A stretch of DNA of 50,845 bases, from NCBI GenBank assembly GCA_017883305.1, contig JADGNU010000003.1:1-50845 (forward strand), written 5' to 3'. This DNA comes from Candidatus Aminicenantota bacterium (lineage in GTDB: Bacteria > Acidobacteriota > Aminicenantia > Aminicenantales > Saccharicenantaceae). This document shows, one piece after another, positions 36,219-45,137 of the stretch. Numbering within the stretch: position 1 is the first letter of the stretch; each line of letters opens with the position of its first letter. The position numbers and the translations under genes are program-made. Under the pieces are notes generated by a model. That model saw only the letters and a program-made list of their open reading frames with translations, did no database searches and was not told the origin of the DNA.

Positions 36219-37616
36219 ATGAGAAAACCAATCGTTCGGAACCTATGCGTCCTGGCCCTCATTGTCCTCGCCGTCCGGACCGTCTTGTCCGGCAGCGGAA
36301 AGCCCGAAGACTATCGGGCGCTCGTCGACAAGGTCCGCGAGACCGGCCTGTCCGGTGAGCGGGCTTTCGCCCTTCTCGAAAGGATCACCTCGGTCGGTCC
36401 GCGGCTGACCGGCTCCCCCCAAGCCGCCGCCGCGGTCGATCTCACGCGGGACCTCATGGCGGAGCTTGGCCTGGCTCGCGTCCATACCGAACCTGTCGAG
36501 GTCGGACATTGGACGCGGGGGCAGGTCGCCGAGGCGTCCGTGGCGGCATCGCCTTCCCGCGCCGCCATCCCCCTCGCCGTCTGCGCCCTCGGCGGGAGTG
36601 TCGGCACGCCCGAGCGGGGAATAACGGCCCGGGTCGTCGAGGTCCGCTCCCTTGAAGAAGCGGCCTCGCTCGGAAAGTCGGCCGAGGGCAAGATCGTTTT
36701 CTTCAACAGGGCCATGGACAGGGGCCTGACGGATTCGTTCGCCGCCTACGGCGCGGCCGCTGACCAGCGCGTCAGCGGGGCTTCCGCCGCGGCTCGCGTC
36801 GGCGCGGCCGCCGTCCTCGTCCGGTCGCTCACGTTCCGCGACGACCGCAACCCTCATACAGGCATGCTGCGCTACGACCCTGACGCCCCCGCCATTCCCG
36901 CCGCGGCGATCGGCACCGCGGACGCCGATCGGCTGAACGCGCTGCTCAAGAAGGGCAAGGACGTCTCCGTATCGCTGCGGATGGACTGCCGCGACCGGGG
37001 AAAGGTCGTCTCGGCCAACGTCGTCGGCGAGATCACGGGCTCCGAGCTTCCCTCCGAGATCATCCTCCTCGGCGGCCACCTCGACAGCTGGGATCTCGGC
37101 GTCGGCGCCCACGACGACGCCGCGGGCTGCGCCGCGGCGCTGGAGGCAGTCGCGCTCCTCCACGATCTCGGCCTGCGGCCGCGCCGGACCATCCGGGCCG
37201 TGATGTTCATGGACGAGGAGTTCGGCGGCACGGGCGGCCGGGCCTACGCTGTGGCGCCGCAGAGGAAGGGCGAGCGACATCTGGTCGCCGCCGAATCCGA
37301 CCGGGGCGGCTTCGTCCCTGTCGGCTTGGCGATCGGAAGCGGCGACCGCAAGGCCATCGAGCGCGTCTTGCCGTACGCCGACCTCATCAGACCGTTCGGG
37401 ATCTGGTTCATCGTCCCGGGAGGGGGAGGCGTCGACGTCGCTCCCCTCATCGCCAACGGAGCGGTCCCGGCGGCCGTCCTGGTCAATGCGCAAACCTATT
37501 TCGACGTCCACCATTCCGCTCTCGACGTCGTGGCGAGGGTCGCGCCGCGGGAGCTCGAGCTCCAGGCCGTCGTCCTCGCCATCCTCGCCTATATCCTGGC
37601 CGAGGAAGGCGTTTGA
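36219..37616 (+). CDS. exported M28-family zinc aminopeptidase/carboxypeptidase
   Basis: A 465-residue M28 metallopeptidase with an N-terminal hydrophobic signal (residues 6-25). A PA-like insert (residues about 130-240) precedes the catalytic part. Zinc ligands and catalytic residues are seen in LGGHLDSWD (His), HDDAAGCAAALE (bridging Asp), FMDEEFGGTG (catalytic and zinc Glu), AAESDRGG (Asp) and DVHHSALD (His). The layout is that of carboxypeptidase Q and bacterial M28 aminopeptidases. The ATG is at 36219; a nearby ATG at 36213 is closed at once by TGA. It lies between purine and glycogen genes, 59 bases after the former. Confidence 0.91.
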   Translation: MRKPIVRNLCVLALIVLAVRTVLSGSGKPEDYRALVDKVRETGLSGERAFALLERITSVGPRLTGSPQAAAAVDLTRDLMAELGLARVHTEPVEVGHWTRGQVAEASVAASPSRAAIPLAVCALGGSVGTPERGITARVVEVRSLEEAASLGKSAEGKIVFFNRAMDRGLTDSFAAYGAAADQRVSGASAAARVGAAAVLVRSLTFRDDRNPHTGMLRYDPDAPAIPAAAIGTADADRLNALLKKGKDVSVSLRMDCRDRGKVVSANVVGEITGSELPSEIILLGGHLDSWDLGVGAHDDAAGCAAALEAVALLHDLGLRPRRTIRAVMFMDEEFGGTGGRAYAVAPQRKGERHLVAAESDRGGFVPVGLAIGSGDRKAIERVLPYADLIRPFGIWFIVPGGGGVDVAPLIANGAVPAAVLVNAQTYFDVHHSALDVVARVAPRELELQAVVLAILAYILAEEGV

Positions 37617-37632
37617 GCGCGCAGGAGACCGC

Positions 37633-39603
37633 ATGAACGATCTCGCGTTTCTCTTTGCCGTCCACAACCACCAGCCCGTCGGGAACTTCCCCGAAATCTT
37701 CAAGGCGGCGTTCAACGACTGCTACCGGCCTCTCCTCGAAGCGCTGGCCGGCCATCCGGGTTTCCGCTTCGCCCTTCACTTCTCCGGACCCCTCTGGGAG
37801 TACATGGAGAAGAAAGAGCGGGGCTGCTGGGACCTCGTCCGGGAGCTTTCCATCCGGGGCCAGGTCGAGCTCCTGGGCGGCGGATTCTACGAGCCCGTCC
37901 TGTCCATCATCCCGGAAGAGGACCGCCTGGGCCAGATCCGCATGATGAACGATTTTCTGGCTGAAAATTTCGGTCAGCGGCCGCGCGGGCTGTGGCTGAC
38001 GGAGCGGGTCTGGGAACCCGACCTGCCTCGAACCCTGGCGACGGCGGGGATCGAGTTCACGCTCCTCGACGAAGAGCATTTTCACTACGCCGGCGTCCGC
38101 GACCTTCACACGACCTACATCACCGAAAGCGAAGGCCGGAGCCTGCGCGTTTTCCCAATTGACAAGACCCTGCGCTACGACATTCCGTTCCATTGCCTCG
38201 AGGACGTCGAGTCCTATCTCGGGACGATCCGCGAGGCGGGCGGGACGGCCATTCTCGGCGACGACGGGGAGAAGTTCGGGGTCTGGCCCGGAACGCACAA
38301 GCTGGTTTACGAGGACGGCTGGCTCGAGAGGTTCCTGGCCTTCGTCGAAGATAGGAAGATCCGGATGATGTCCTTCGCGGAATATCTGGACGGTCATCCT
38401 CCGTCGGGCCGGGTGTATCTTCCTCCCGCTTCCTACGAAGAAATGATGGAGTGGGTCCTCGAACCGGACGAGCAGGCGGCCTTTCAAAGGCTCAAGGCGG
38501 GCGCCGGCCCGGAAGCCCGCCGCTTCCTCCGCGGCGGCTTCTTCCGCGACTTCTGCCGCAAGTACCCGGAGGCGAATCACCTCCATAAGCGGATGATCAT
38601 GGTCTCCCGCGAGGTGCGCGCCGCCGGCAATCCGGGCGACGGTCTCCGCCAGGTCTACAAAGGTCAGTGCAACGACCCCTATTGGCATGGCGTCTTCGGG
38701 GGCCTTTACCTGCCGCATCTCCGCGAGGCCGCCTACGGCCACCTCCTCGAGGCCGAGAAGACGACTCCGGATCCACCGGGCTGGAAGGTCCTCGATTACG
38801 ATTGCGACGGCCGGGACGAGCTCGCGTACCGGGACCCGACCTTCGGCCTCATAGCCAAGCCGGCGGCCGGCGGGACGCTCGTCGAGATCGACTACCGCCC
38901 CTGGTCGAGGAACCTCACCGACGTCCTCAGCCGGAGGCGGGAGGCCTATCACCGCGCCGCCGAATCCGCGGGGCAGGGATCGGAGAGCGGCAAGAGCATT
39001 CACGAGCTCGACAAGAAGCTGCCGCCGGACGCGGCCGAGCTCATGCGCTACGACCGTCATCCGCGTTTCTCGATGATCGACCATTTTTTCCGCGCCGGGA
39101 CGACGCCCGATGATTTCCGCCGGGTCGATTTCGGCGAGCAGGGCGACTTCGTCGACGGCGCGTTCTCGTTCGAGGCCTCCGGGGGAGAGCTCCGGTTGGA
39201 GCGGCGAGGGATGGTGCGGGCAGGGGAGGAGAGGGTCCCGCTGGTCATCCGCAAGACCGTCGCCACCTCCGACGGCTCTCTCCGCATCGATATCGAGGTC
39301 GAGAATCTCTCCGGCAGGCCGCTCGACGTGACCTACGGGTCCGAGTGGAACTTCCTCGCCTTTCCTCACGAGATCGAGCTCCTCGGCGCGGACGGCGCCG
39401 CGCTCTACGGCCGGGCCCTTCGTTTCGAACCGTCGGCGGCCGACGCGGTCTGGACGTTCGCCCTGCGCACGCTCTCCCAATCCGAAGAGGGATTTGATAT
39501 AATCCACCAAGGGTATTGTCTATGCCCGGTTTGGTCGTTAGGATGGGCGGGGAACGGGACGAAGCGCCTCTCCGTAGTCTTGAAGGAGCATAATGGCCGA
39601 TAA
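37633..39603 (+). CDS. GH57 4-alpha-glucanotransferase/alpha-amylase
   Basis: A 656-residue GH57 enzyme of the type of Thermococcus litoralis 4-alpha-glucanotransferase. It has the five GH57 regions: HNHQPVGNF, GGGFYEPVLS, WLTERVWEP with nucleophile E124, GDDGEKFGVWP with the acid Asp at 210-211, and the later catalytic-domain helices. From about residue 300 it carries the DUF1925/DUF1926 beta-sandwich parts, including GQCNDPYWHGVFGGLYLPHLR. It moves or hydrolyses alpha-1,4-glucan chains in the cytoplasm. CAGGAG lies before the ATG. It overlaps the branching-enzyme gene by 11 bases and starts the glycogen module. Confidence 0.92.
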   Translation: MNDLAFLFAVHNHQPVGNFPEIFKAAFNDCYRPLLEALAGHPGFRFALHFSGPLWEYMEKKERGCWDLVRELSIRGQVELLGGGFYEPVLSIIPEEDRLGQIRMMNDFLAENFGQRPRGLWLTERVWEPDLPRTLATAGIEFTLLDEEHFHYAGVRDLHTTYITESEGRSLRVFPIDKTLRYDIPFHCLEDVESYLGTIREAGGTAILGDDGEKFGVWPGTHKLVYEDGWLERFLAFVEDRKIRMMSFAEYLDGHPPSGRVYLPPASYEEMMEWVLEPDEQAAFQRLKAGAGPEARRFLRGGFFRDFCRKYPEANHLHKRMIMVSREVRAAGNPGDGLRQVYKGQCNDPYWHGVFGGLYLPHLREAAYGHLLEAEKTTPDPPGWKVLDYDCDGRDELAYRDPTFGLIAKPAAGGTLVEIDYRPWSRNLTDVLSRRREAYHRAAESAGQGSESGKSIHELDKKLPPDAAELMRYDRHPRFSMIDHFFRAGTTPDDFRRVDFGEQGDFVDGAFSFEASGGELRLERRGMVRAGEERVPLVIRKTVATSDGSLRIDIEVENLSGRPLDVTYGSEWNFLAFPHEIELLGADGAALYGRALRFEPSAADAVWTFALRTLSQSEEGFDIIHQGYCLCPVWSLGWAGNGTKRLSVVLKEHNGR

Positions 39604-41245
39604 GTACTTCTCCCTCGTGCTCCATAGCCACATCCCTTATGTCCTCGCCCACGGCAGCTGGCCGCACGGCATGGACTGGCTGTACGAGGCGGCGGCCGAA
39701 ACCTACCTGCCGATCCTGGACGTCTTCGAGCGCCTGGCCGGCGAGGGCATTCCGGCCCGGACCAATGTCAGCTTCACTCCCGTGCTGATGGAACAGCTCA
39801 AGGACGGAAGCTTCGTCCGCGGCTTCGACGAATATCTCAGGATGAAGATCGAGATCGCCGCTCGCGACCGGTCCTACTTCCGCAAGACCGGGAACGCGGC
39901 CCTCCTCCCCCTGACCGACTTCTGGGAGGCCTGGTACCGCAGGCTCCTCGAGGGCTTCTACGTCCGCTACAATGGCGACATCATCGACGGCTTCCGCTCC
40001 CTCCAGGACCGCGGCCTGATCGAGGTCCTGACGTCGGGCGCCACCCACGGCTACTTCCCGCTTCTCTCGCGCGACGAGAGCATCCGCCAACAGGTCGGCC
40101 AGGGGCGCCATACGTATTGCAAGCATTTCGGTCGCGAGCCGCGGGGCTTCTGGATCCCCGAGTGCGCCTACCGGCCGGGCTACAGCTGGAAGAACCCTTT
40201 CGGAGACGGCGAGCCGTACGCCCGGCTCGGGGTGGACGAGATCCTGGGGCAGGAGGGGCTCGGATGTTTCTTCGTCGACGCCCACCTCCTCAAGGGCGGC
40301 GAGGCCAAGGGCGTCTACATCGACCGTTTCCCGGGCCTGAACCTCCTTTGGGAGAAGTCCCGGGAGGTCTACAAGCCGGCCGACGACAGGCCGAACGACC
40401 CTTATTCGGCCTACTTCGCCCATCCCTCGGGTCTCCCGTTCTTCGCCCGCGACGACGTCTCCGGCTCTCAGGTCTGGAGCCGCTCCATGGGCTACCCCGG
40501 CGACGGCCAATACCTCGAATTCCATAAAAAGCACTTCCCAGGCGGCCTGCGCTACTGGCGGATCACGTCGAGCGACGCGGACCTGGGCCTCAAGGAGCCT
40601 TACGATCCGGCCCCGATCCGGGCCCGGCTCGAGGAGCATGCCGGGCACTTCGCTTCGGTCCTCGAATCGACACTCGCCGACCGCCCCTCGGGCGCGGTCG
40701 TGGCCCTCTATGACACGGAGCTCTTCGGCCATTGGTGGTTCGAAGGGCCGGAGTGGCTCTATCACGTCATCAAGAAGCTTTCGTCCGGACAGGTCCGTCC
40801 CGCGACGGCCGGCGACGTGCTCGACCGCCTGCCGCCCCTGAAGGCCATCTCCCTGCCCGAAGGCTCGTGGGGCAAAGGCGGCTTCCACTGGATCTGGCTC
40901 AACGACGACACGGCCTGGATCTGGAGGAAGATCTATCGTATCGAGGAGGCCGCCGCGGCGCTCACGCCTCGCCTGACCCGCCTCGATCGGCGCCTGCTCA
41001 AGCAGTTCTTCCGCGAGAAGTTCCTGCTCGAGAGCTCCGATTGGCCCTTCCTCATTTCGACCTGGTCGGCCCGGGACTATGCGGAGCACCGGGCCGCCGA
41101 GCACTTCGAGCGGGCCCTGACCCTGGCCGGCTGGCTCGACGAGGGCCGGGTCCTCAGCGCCGCGGAAGAGGCGCTCCTCCGCACCTTCGAATCCGAAGAT
41201 CATCTCTTTGAAGAGGTCGTGCTGCCCGATGGAACTGTCATCTGA
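39593..41245 (+). CDS. GH57 1,4-alpha-glucan branching enzyme (DUF1957)
   Basis: A 550-residue GH57 protein with the branching-enzyme C-terminal DUF1957 domain. Motifs: LVLHSHIPYVLAHG, SGATHGYFPLL, FWIPECAYRPG with nucleophile E190, and ALYDTELFGHWWFEGPEWL with the acid D374, spaced as in the Thermococcus kodakarensis and Thermus enzymes. The W-rich C-terminus (GGFHWIWLNDDTAWIW) fits DUF1957. It makes alpha-1,6 branches in glycogen. It overlaps the gene before by 11 bases and glgC after it by 17 bases, so all three are probably co-translated. Confidence 0.92.
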   Translation: MADKYFSLVLHSHIPYVLAHGSWPHGMDWLYEAAAETYLPILDVFERLAGEGIPARTNVSFTPVLMEQLKDGSFVRGFDEYLRMKIEIAARDRSYFRKTGNAALLPLTDFWEAWYRRLLEGFYVRYNGDIIDGFRSLQDRGLIEVLTSGATHGYFPLLSRDESIRQQVGQGRHTYCKHFGREPRGFWIPECAYRPGYSWKNPFGDGEPYARLGVDEILGQEGLGCFFVDAHLLKGGEAKGVYIDRFPGLNLLWEKSREVYKPADDRPNDPYSAYFAHPSGLPFFARDDVSGSQVWSRSMGYPGDGQYLEFHKKHFPGGLRYWRITSSDADLGLKEPYDPAPIRARLEEHAGHFASVLESTLADRPSGAVVALYDTELFGHWWFEGPEWLYHVIKKLSSGQVRPATAGDVLDRLPPLKAISLPEGSWGKGGFHWIWLNDDTAWIWRKIYRIEEAAAALTPRLTRLDRRLLKQFFREKFLLESSDWPFLISTWSARDYAEHRAAEHFERALTLAGWLDEGRVLSAAEEALLRTFESEDHLFEEVVLPDGTVI

Positions 41246-42407
41246 GAAGACCCTGACCATGGTCCTCTGCGGGGGCAAAGGGGAGAGGCTCTACCCCCTG
41301 ACCCGTGACCGGGCCAAGCCGTCCGTGCCCTTTCTCGGCGCCTACCGGATCATCGACTTCAGCCTGTCCAACGCCCTCAACTCCGGCCTGCGCCGGATCG
41401 CCCTGCTGACCCAGTATAAATCCCTGTCCCTCGAGCGCCACATCCTCAACGGCTGGAACATCTTCCACGCCGAGAGCGGCGACTTCATCATCTCCCTGCC
41501 CGCGCAGGGCCGGGTCGGCGACCACTGGTACGAGGGCACGGCCGACGCGGTGTTCCAGAACATCTACACCATCCAGCAGGAGAACCCGGAAGCCGTTCTC
41601 ATTCTTTCGGGCGACCACATCTACAACGCGGATTATCGCAAGCTCCTGCTCTTCTTCAATCAGACCGGGGCCGACGCCCTGATCATGACCCGTACGATCC
41701 CCATCGAGGAGGCCTCGCGCTTCGGCGTTATCGGCGTCGACGGCGAGAGCCGCATCATCGAGTTCATGGAGAAGCCGAAGAAGCCGTTCGCGACACCCTG
41801 GGATCCGACGAAGAGCCTGATCTCCATGGGGGTCTATCTGTTCAAGACGCCCGTCCTGATCAAGGCCCTGATGCGCGACGCCCGCAAGACGCACAGCACC
41901 CACGATTTCGGCCGGGACATCATCCCCTCGCTCATCGACAGCCAGCGGGTCTTCGCTTACACCTTCGACGATTACTGGGAGGACATCGGGACGATCGACG
42001 CCTACTGGGAGGCGAATATGGCCTTCGTGTCGCCGTCCCCGCCGCCCATCCTCAAGGACCCGGCCTGGCCGGTCCGCTCCTACAGGCCCCAATATCCGCC
42101 GACGTTCGTCTCCGGGTGCGACCTGCGCGCCTCGATCATCGGCCCCGGCTGCTCGTTCATCGACTGCCGCATCGTCAACTCGATCATCGCTCCGCGGGTC
42201 CGCGTCGAGCCTGGCGCCGAGGTCATCGACTCGATCCTGTTCGAGAACATCACGATCTGCCGCGGGGCCCGCCTGCGCAAGGTCATCATCGACAAATCCT
42301 CGGCGATCCCCGAAGGTTTCGAGATCGGCTTCGACGCCGACAAGGACGGCCGGGAATTCAAGATCAGCCGGACCGGGATCCGGGTCGTGCCCAAGGGTTG
42401 GACCTGA
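41229..42407 (+). CDS. glgC: glucose-1-phosphate adenylyltransferase
   Basis: A 392-residue ADP-glucose pyrophosphorylase, the committed step of glycogen synthesis. The nucleotide-binding start is MVLCGGKGERLYPLTRDRAKPSVPFLGAYRIIDFSLSNALNSG, followed by LSGDHIYNADY, the sugar-phosphate site FMEKPKKP and DYWEDIGTIDAYWEAN. A left-handed beta-helix forms the C-terminal third. The ATG at 41229 is favoured because the conserved domain starts ten residues later; a TTG seven codons upstream is possible and closer to a GAGG. The gene starts inside the branching-enzyme gene and ends one base before the kinase gene. Confidence 0.95.
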   Translation: MELSSEKTLTMVLCGGKGERLYPLTRDRAKPSVPFLGAYRIIDFSLSNALNSGLRRIALLTQYKSLSLERHILNGWNIFHAESGDFIISLPAQGRVGDHWYEGTADAVFQNIYTIQQENPEAVLILSGDHIYNADYRKLLLFFNQTGADALIMTRTIPIEEASRFGVIGVDGESRIIEFMEKPKKPFATPWDPTKSLISMGVYLFKTPVLIKALMRDARKTHSTHDFGRDIIPSLIDSQRVFAYTFDDYWEDIGTIDAYWEANMAFVSPSPPPILKDPAWPVRSYRPQYPPTFVSGCDLRASIIGPGCSFIDCRIVNSIIAPRVRVEPGAEVIDSILFENITICRGARLRKVIIDKSSAIPEGFEIGFDADKDGREFKISRTGIRVVPKGWT

Positions 42408-42408
42408 G

Positions 42409-43758
42409 ATGATCGAGAAGTACAGCATCCTGTCCCCGGATTTCGAGCGCGACGCGCCCCGCGAGCTGATGCTGCTGTCGATCATCTCGCAGAGCTTTTT
42501 CCAGCCGTTCTCCCTCGAAGATAACCTCCTCGTCATCCTGACGGCCCTGACCTCCGGGTCGGGCGTCGGCTTCAACCGGGCCATGCTCTTCCTCAAGCAG
42601 GGAGACCGGCTGCGGGGGGAAATGTGGCTCGGCCCCCGGTCGGCCGAGGAGGCCGGGCTGATCTGGGAGGTCCTTTCGACGCCCGGCATCGGCTATGTCG
42701 AGATCGTCGAGCACAACCGGGCCCTGGTCAGCAAGAACGAGGACACCTTGAGCGCGCGCCTCAAGGGGCTCGTGTACGCCGCCGACGACGAGAACGCCCT
42801 CATCCCGGCCTACGCCGCCTGCCGCAAGGAGATCCTCCTCGTCTCCCAGGCTTCGACCGAGCCGCTCGTCGACCGGCGCTTCCTCAACGTCATCGGGGTC
42901 GAGCAGTTTCTCTGCATCCCCCTGCTCGCCCGCGACGACGTCGTCGGCGAGATCATCCTCGACAACGCCATCACCCGGACCCCGATCACCCCGTCCGACA
43001 TCAAGCTGGCCGGGATCTGCGGCCTGATGGCCGGCAACTACATCTATTCGGCGACGCTCCACCGCAAGCTCCTCGACGTCGAGAAGATGGCCGCCATGGG
43101 CGAGATGGCCATGTTCGTCACCCATCAGCTGCGCAACCCCATCGTCGCCATCGGCGGCTTCACCGAGCAGCTCCTCAAGCCCGATGTCCCCGAGGAGAAG
43201 AAGCTCCGCAATCTGACCATCATTCGCGACGAGATCCGCCGCCTCGAGGGCATCATCTACCAGATGGGCCACTTCCTCAAGGTCAGCCTCAAGGAACCGA
43301 TCTACTTCGATCCCGGCCCGGGCATCGCCGCCGTGATCGACAGCCCGGAAGTCCAGACCAAAGCCCGGGGATACGACTTGAACGTCAAGCTGGAGCCCTG
43401 CCTGCCCGAGATCCTCTGCGACCCGACCTCCTTCGGCGAGGTCGTCCGCAACCTTCTCGACAACGCCTTCGACGCGACGCCCGCCGGCGGAACGATCTCC
43501 GTCCGCGGCTACCGCAAGAATCCGACGTCCTTCGTCCTCTCCATCCGCGACACCGGACGGGGCCTGACGAATCCGGACAAGGAGAACCTCTTCAGGCCAT
43601 TCTTCACGACCAAGGAGAAGGGGATGGGTCTGGGCCTGCCCTTCATCAAACGGGTCATGGACACCTGCGGCGGCAAGGTCGAGGTCCAGAGCCGGTTCGG
43701 GAAGGGGGCCCTCTTCAAACTTATTTTTATCTGCCGCGAAAGGGAGCTGACGCCATGA
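42409..43758 (+). CDS. sensor histidine kinase with N-terminal GAF domain
   Basis: A 449-residue kinase without membrane segments, so a cytoplasmic sensor. Residues about 25-220 form a GAF-like domain (VGFNRAMLFL ... FLCIPLLARDDVVGEIILDN). The phosphoacceptor is H239 in FVTHQLRNPIVAIGGF. The ATPase has the N box VVRNLLDNAFDA, G1 DTGRG, F box FFTTKEKG and G2 GMGLGLPF. The Cys residues in the GAF part (ACRK, GVEQFLCIP, ICGLM) could sense redox or ligand, but this is speculative. It starts one base after glgC and overlaps the response regulator by ATGA, so it is wired into the glycogen operon. Confidence 0.93.
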   Translation: MIEKYSILSPDFERDAPRELMLLSIISQSFFQPFSLEDNLLVILTALTSGSGVGFNRAMLFLKQGDRLRGEMWLGPRSAEEAGLIWEVLSTPGIGYVEIVEHNRALVSKNEDTLSARLKGLVYAADDENALIPAYAACRKEILLVSQASTEPLVDRRFLNVIGVEQFLCIPLLARDDVVGEIILDNAITRTPITPSDIKLAGICGLMAGNYIYSATLHRKLLDVEKMAAMGEMAMFVTHQLRNPIVAIGGFTEQLLKPDVPEEKKLRNLTIIRDEIRRLEGIIYQMGHFLKVSLKEPIYFDPGPGIAAVIDSPEVQTKARGYDLNVKLEPCLPEILCDPTSFGEVVRNLLDNAFDATPAGGTISVRGYRKNPTSFVLSIRDTGRGLTNPDKENLFRPFFTTKEKGMGLGLPFIKRVMDTCGGKVEVQSRFGKGALFKLIFICRERELTP

Positions 43759-44111
43759 AAAAGAAGATCCTGATCGTCGAGGACGAGAAGACCCTCTGCC
43801 TCCTCTACGAAGAGGAGCTGAGCAACGAGGGCTACGACATCACCGCGGTGATGGATGCCGAGGCCGCGCTGGCCAAGCTGGGCGAGCAGAGCTTCGACCT
43901 CATCATCACCGACATCCGCATGCCGGGCAAGAACGGGATCGAGCTCATCACCCAGATCATGGGCCTGCGCAAGGATATCCCGATCATCATCAACTCGGCC
44001 TACCAGAGCTACAAGGAGGACTTCATGACCTGGGCGGCCGACGCCTATGTCGTCAAGTCCTCCTCGCTCGACGACCTCAAGTCCAAGATCAAGCAGCTGT
44101 TGGGGGACTGA
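43755..44111 (+). CDS. single-domain response regulator
   Basis: A 118-residue receiver domain with no output domain. The acidic pocket is D10 with neighbouring E9, the phospho-acceptor is D53 in IITDIRMPG, and the switch residues are S81 (INSA) and K101 (VVKS). It would act by protein contact or as a phosphate relay, not by binding DNA. Its ATG overlaps the kinase stop (ATGA) and its stop overlaps the ATG of galT by one base. Confidence 0.93.
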   Translation: MKKKILIVEDEKTLCLLYEEELSNEGYDITAVMDAEAALAKLGEQSFDLIITDIRMPGKNGIELITQIMGLRKDIPIIINSAYQSYKEDFMTWAADAYVVKSSSLDDLKSKIKQLLGD

Positions 44112-45136
44112 TGTCAGAACTGAGAAAGGACCTCATCAGCGGGCGCTGGGTCATCATCGCCACGGAACGGAGCAAGCGGCCTGACGACTTCCGGCCCCAC
44201 GGCGCGGTCGCGCCGGCGCCTGAAGCCGCGGGGTTCTGCCCGTTCTGCGAAGGCAACGAAGGGAAGACCCCGCCGGAAGTCTTTGCCCTGCGGGCCGCCG
44301 GCACGGCCCCGGACTCGCCGGGCTGGACGGTCCGGGTCGTCCCGAACAAGTTCCCGGCCCTCAACCCGGGGCCCCCGCCGCCGCGGGCCACGCGCGGGGT
44401 CTTCCAGTCCATGGAAGGGCGGGGTATCCACGAGGTCGTCATCGAGAACCCCGACCATGCCTTCGAGCTGGCCGACCTGCCCGTCACCCATGTCCGCGAC
44501 GTGCTCGGAGTTTTCCAGAAAAGGATCCTGGCCATCGAGAGGGACTTCCATTACCAGTACGTCCAGGTCTTCAAGAACAAGGGCAAGGAGGCCGGTGCCT
44601 CGTTGAGCCATCCGCACTCCCAGATCGTGGCGACGCCCATCATCCCCAAGCGGGTCAAGGAAGAGATGTACGGCGCGGACCGGTTGTTCCGGACCTTCAA
44701 GGAATGCGCCTTCTGTCGCATCCTGCGGGAGGAGGAGGCGGCGGGGTCGCGCCTGATCGCCCGAAACGCGCAATTCACCGCTTTCGCGCCCTACGCGTCG
44801 CGGTTCCCCTTCGAAATGACGATCTACCCGAAGCGCCACTCGGCCTTCTTCACCGAAGTCCGGGAGGACGAGCTGCTGACGCTGGCCGAGATCCTGAAGC
44901 ACGTCCTGACCCGGCTGAAGGAAACGGTCGGCGACCCGCCGTTCAACCTGGTCCTCCACCAGGCCCCGAACCCGTCATCGTCGCTCAAGAAATGGCCGGA
45001 CATCGAGCTCCGGTCGCACTGGCACTTGGAGATCATTCCCATCCTGACCAAGGTCGCGGGTTTCGAGTGGGGGACGGGGTTCTACATCAACCCGGTCCCT
45101 CCGGAGACCGGGGCCCAATTTCTGCGTCAGTCTTGA
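44111..45136 (+). CDS. galT: galactose-1-phosphate uridylyltransferase family protein
   Basis: A 341-residue HIT-superfamily nucleotidyltransferase. It begins LRKDLISGRWVIIATERSKRPDDF as GalT proteins do, has the zinc pair CPFCEGNE (about residues 43-50), FESMEG-like QSMEGRGIHEVVIENP, and the active-site SHPHSQIVATP with the nucleophilic His of HPH. It moves UMP between glucose 1-phosphate and galactose 1-phosphate; given the glycogen context, use of ADP-glucose or glucose 1-phosphate in sugar-nucleotide balance is also possible. It is the last gene of the series and converges on glgA with one base between. Confidence 0.9.
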   Translation: MSELRKDLISGRWVIIATERSKRPDDFRPHGAVAPAPEAAGFCPFCEGNEGKTPPEVFALRAAGTAPDSPGWTVRVVPNKFPALNPGPPPPRATRGVFQSMEGRGIHEVVIENPDHAFELADLPVTHVRDVLGVFQKRILAIERDFHYQYVQVFKNKGKEAGASLSHPHSQIVATPIIPKRVKEEMYGADRLFRTFKECAFCRILREEEAAGSRLIARNAQFTAFAPYASRFPFEMTIYPKRHSAFFTEVREDELLTLAEILKHVLTRLKETVGDPPFNLVLHQAPNPSSSLKKWPDIELRSHWHLEIIPILTKVAGFEWGTGFYINPVPPETGAQFLRQS

Positions 45137-45137
45137 T

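Noticed and set aside
39498-39503. TATAAT inside the end of the GH57 glucanotransferase gene as a promoter for the branching enzyme
   Set aside because: No convincing -35 hexamer at 16-18 bp, and the downstream gene overlaps the upstream one, which argues for co-transcription.
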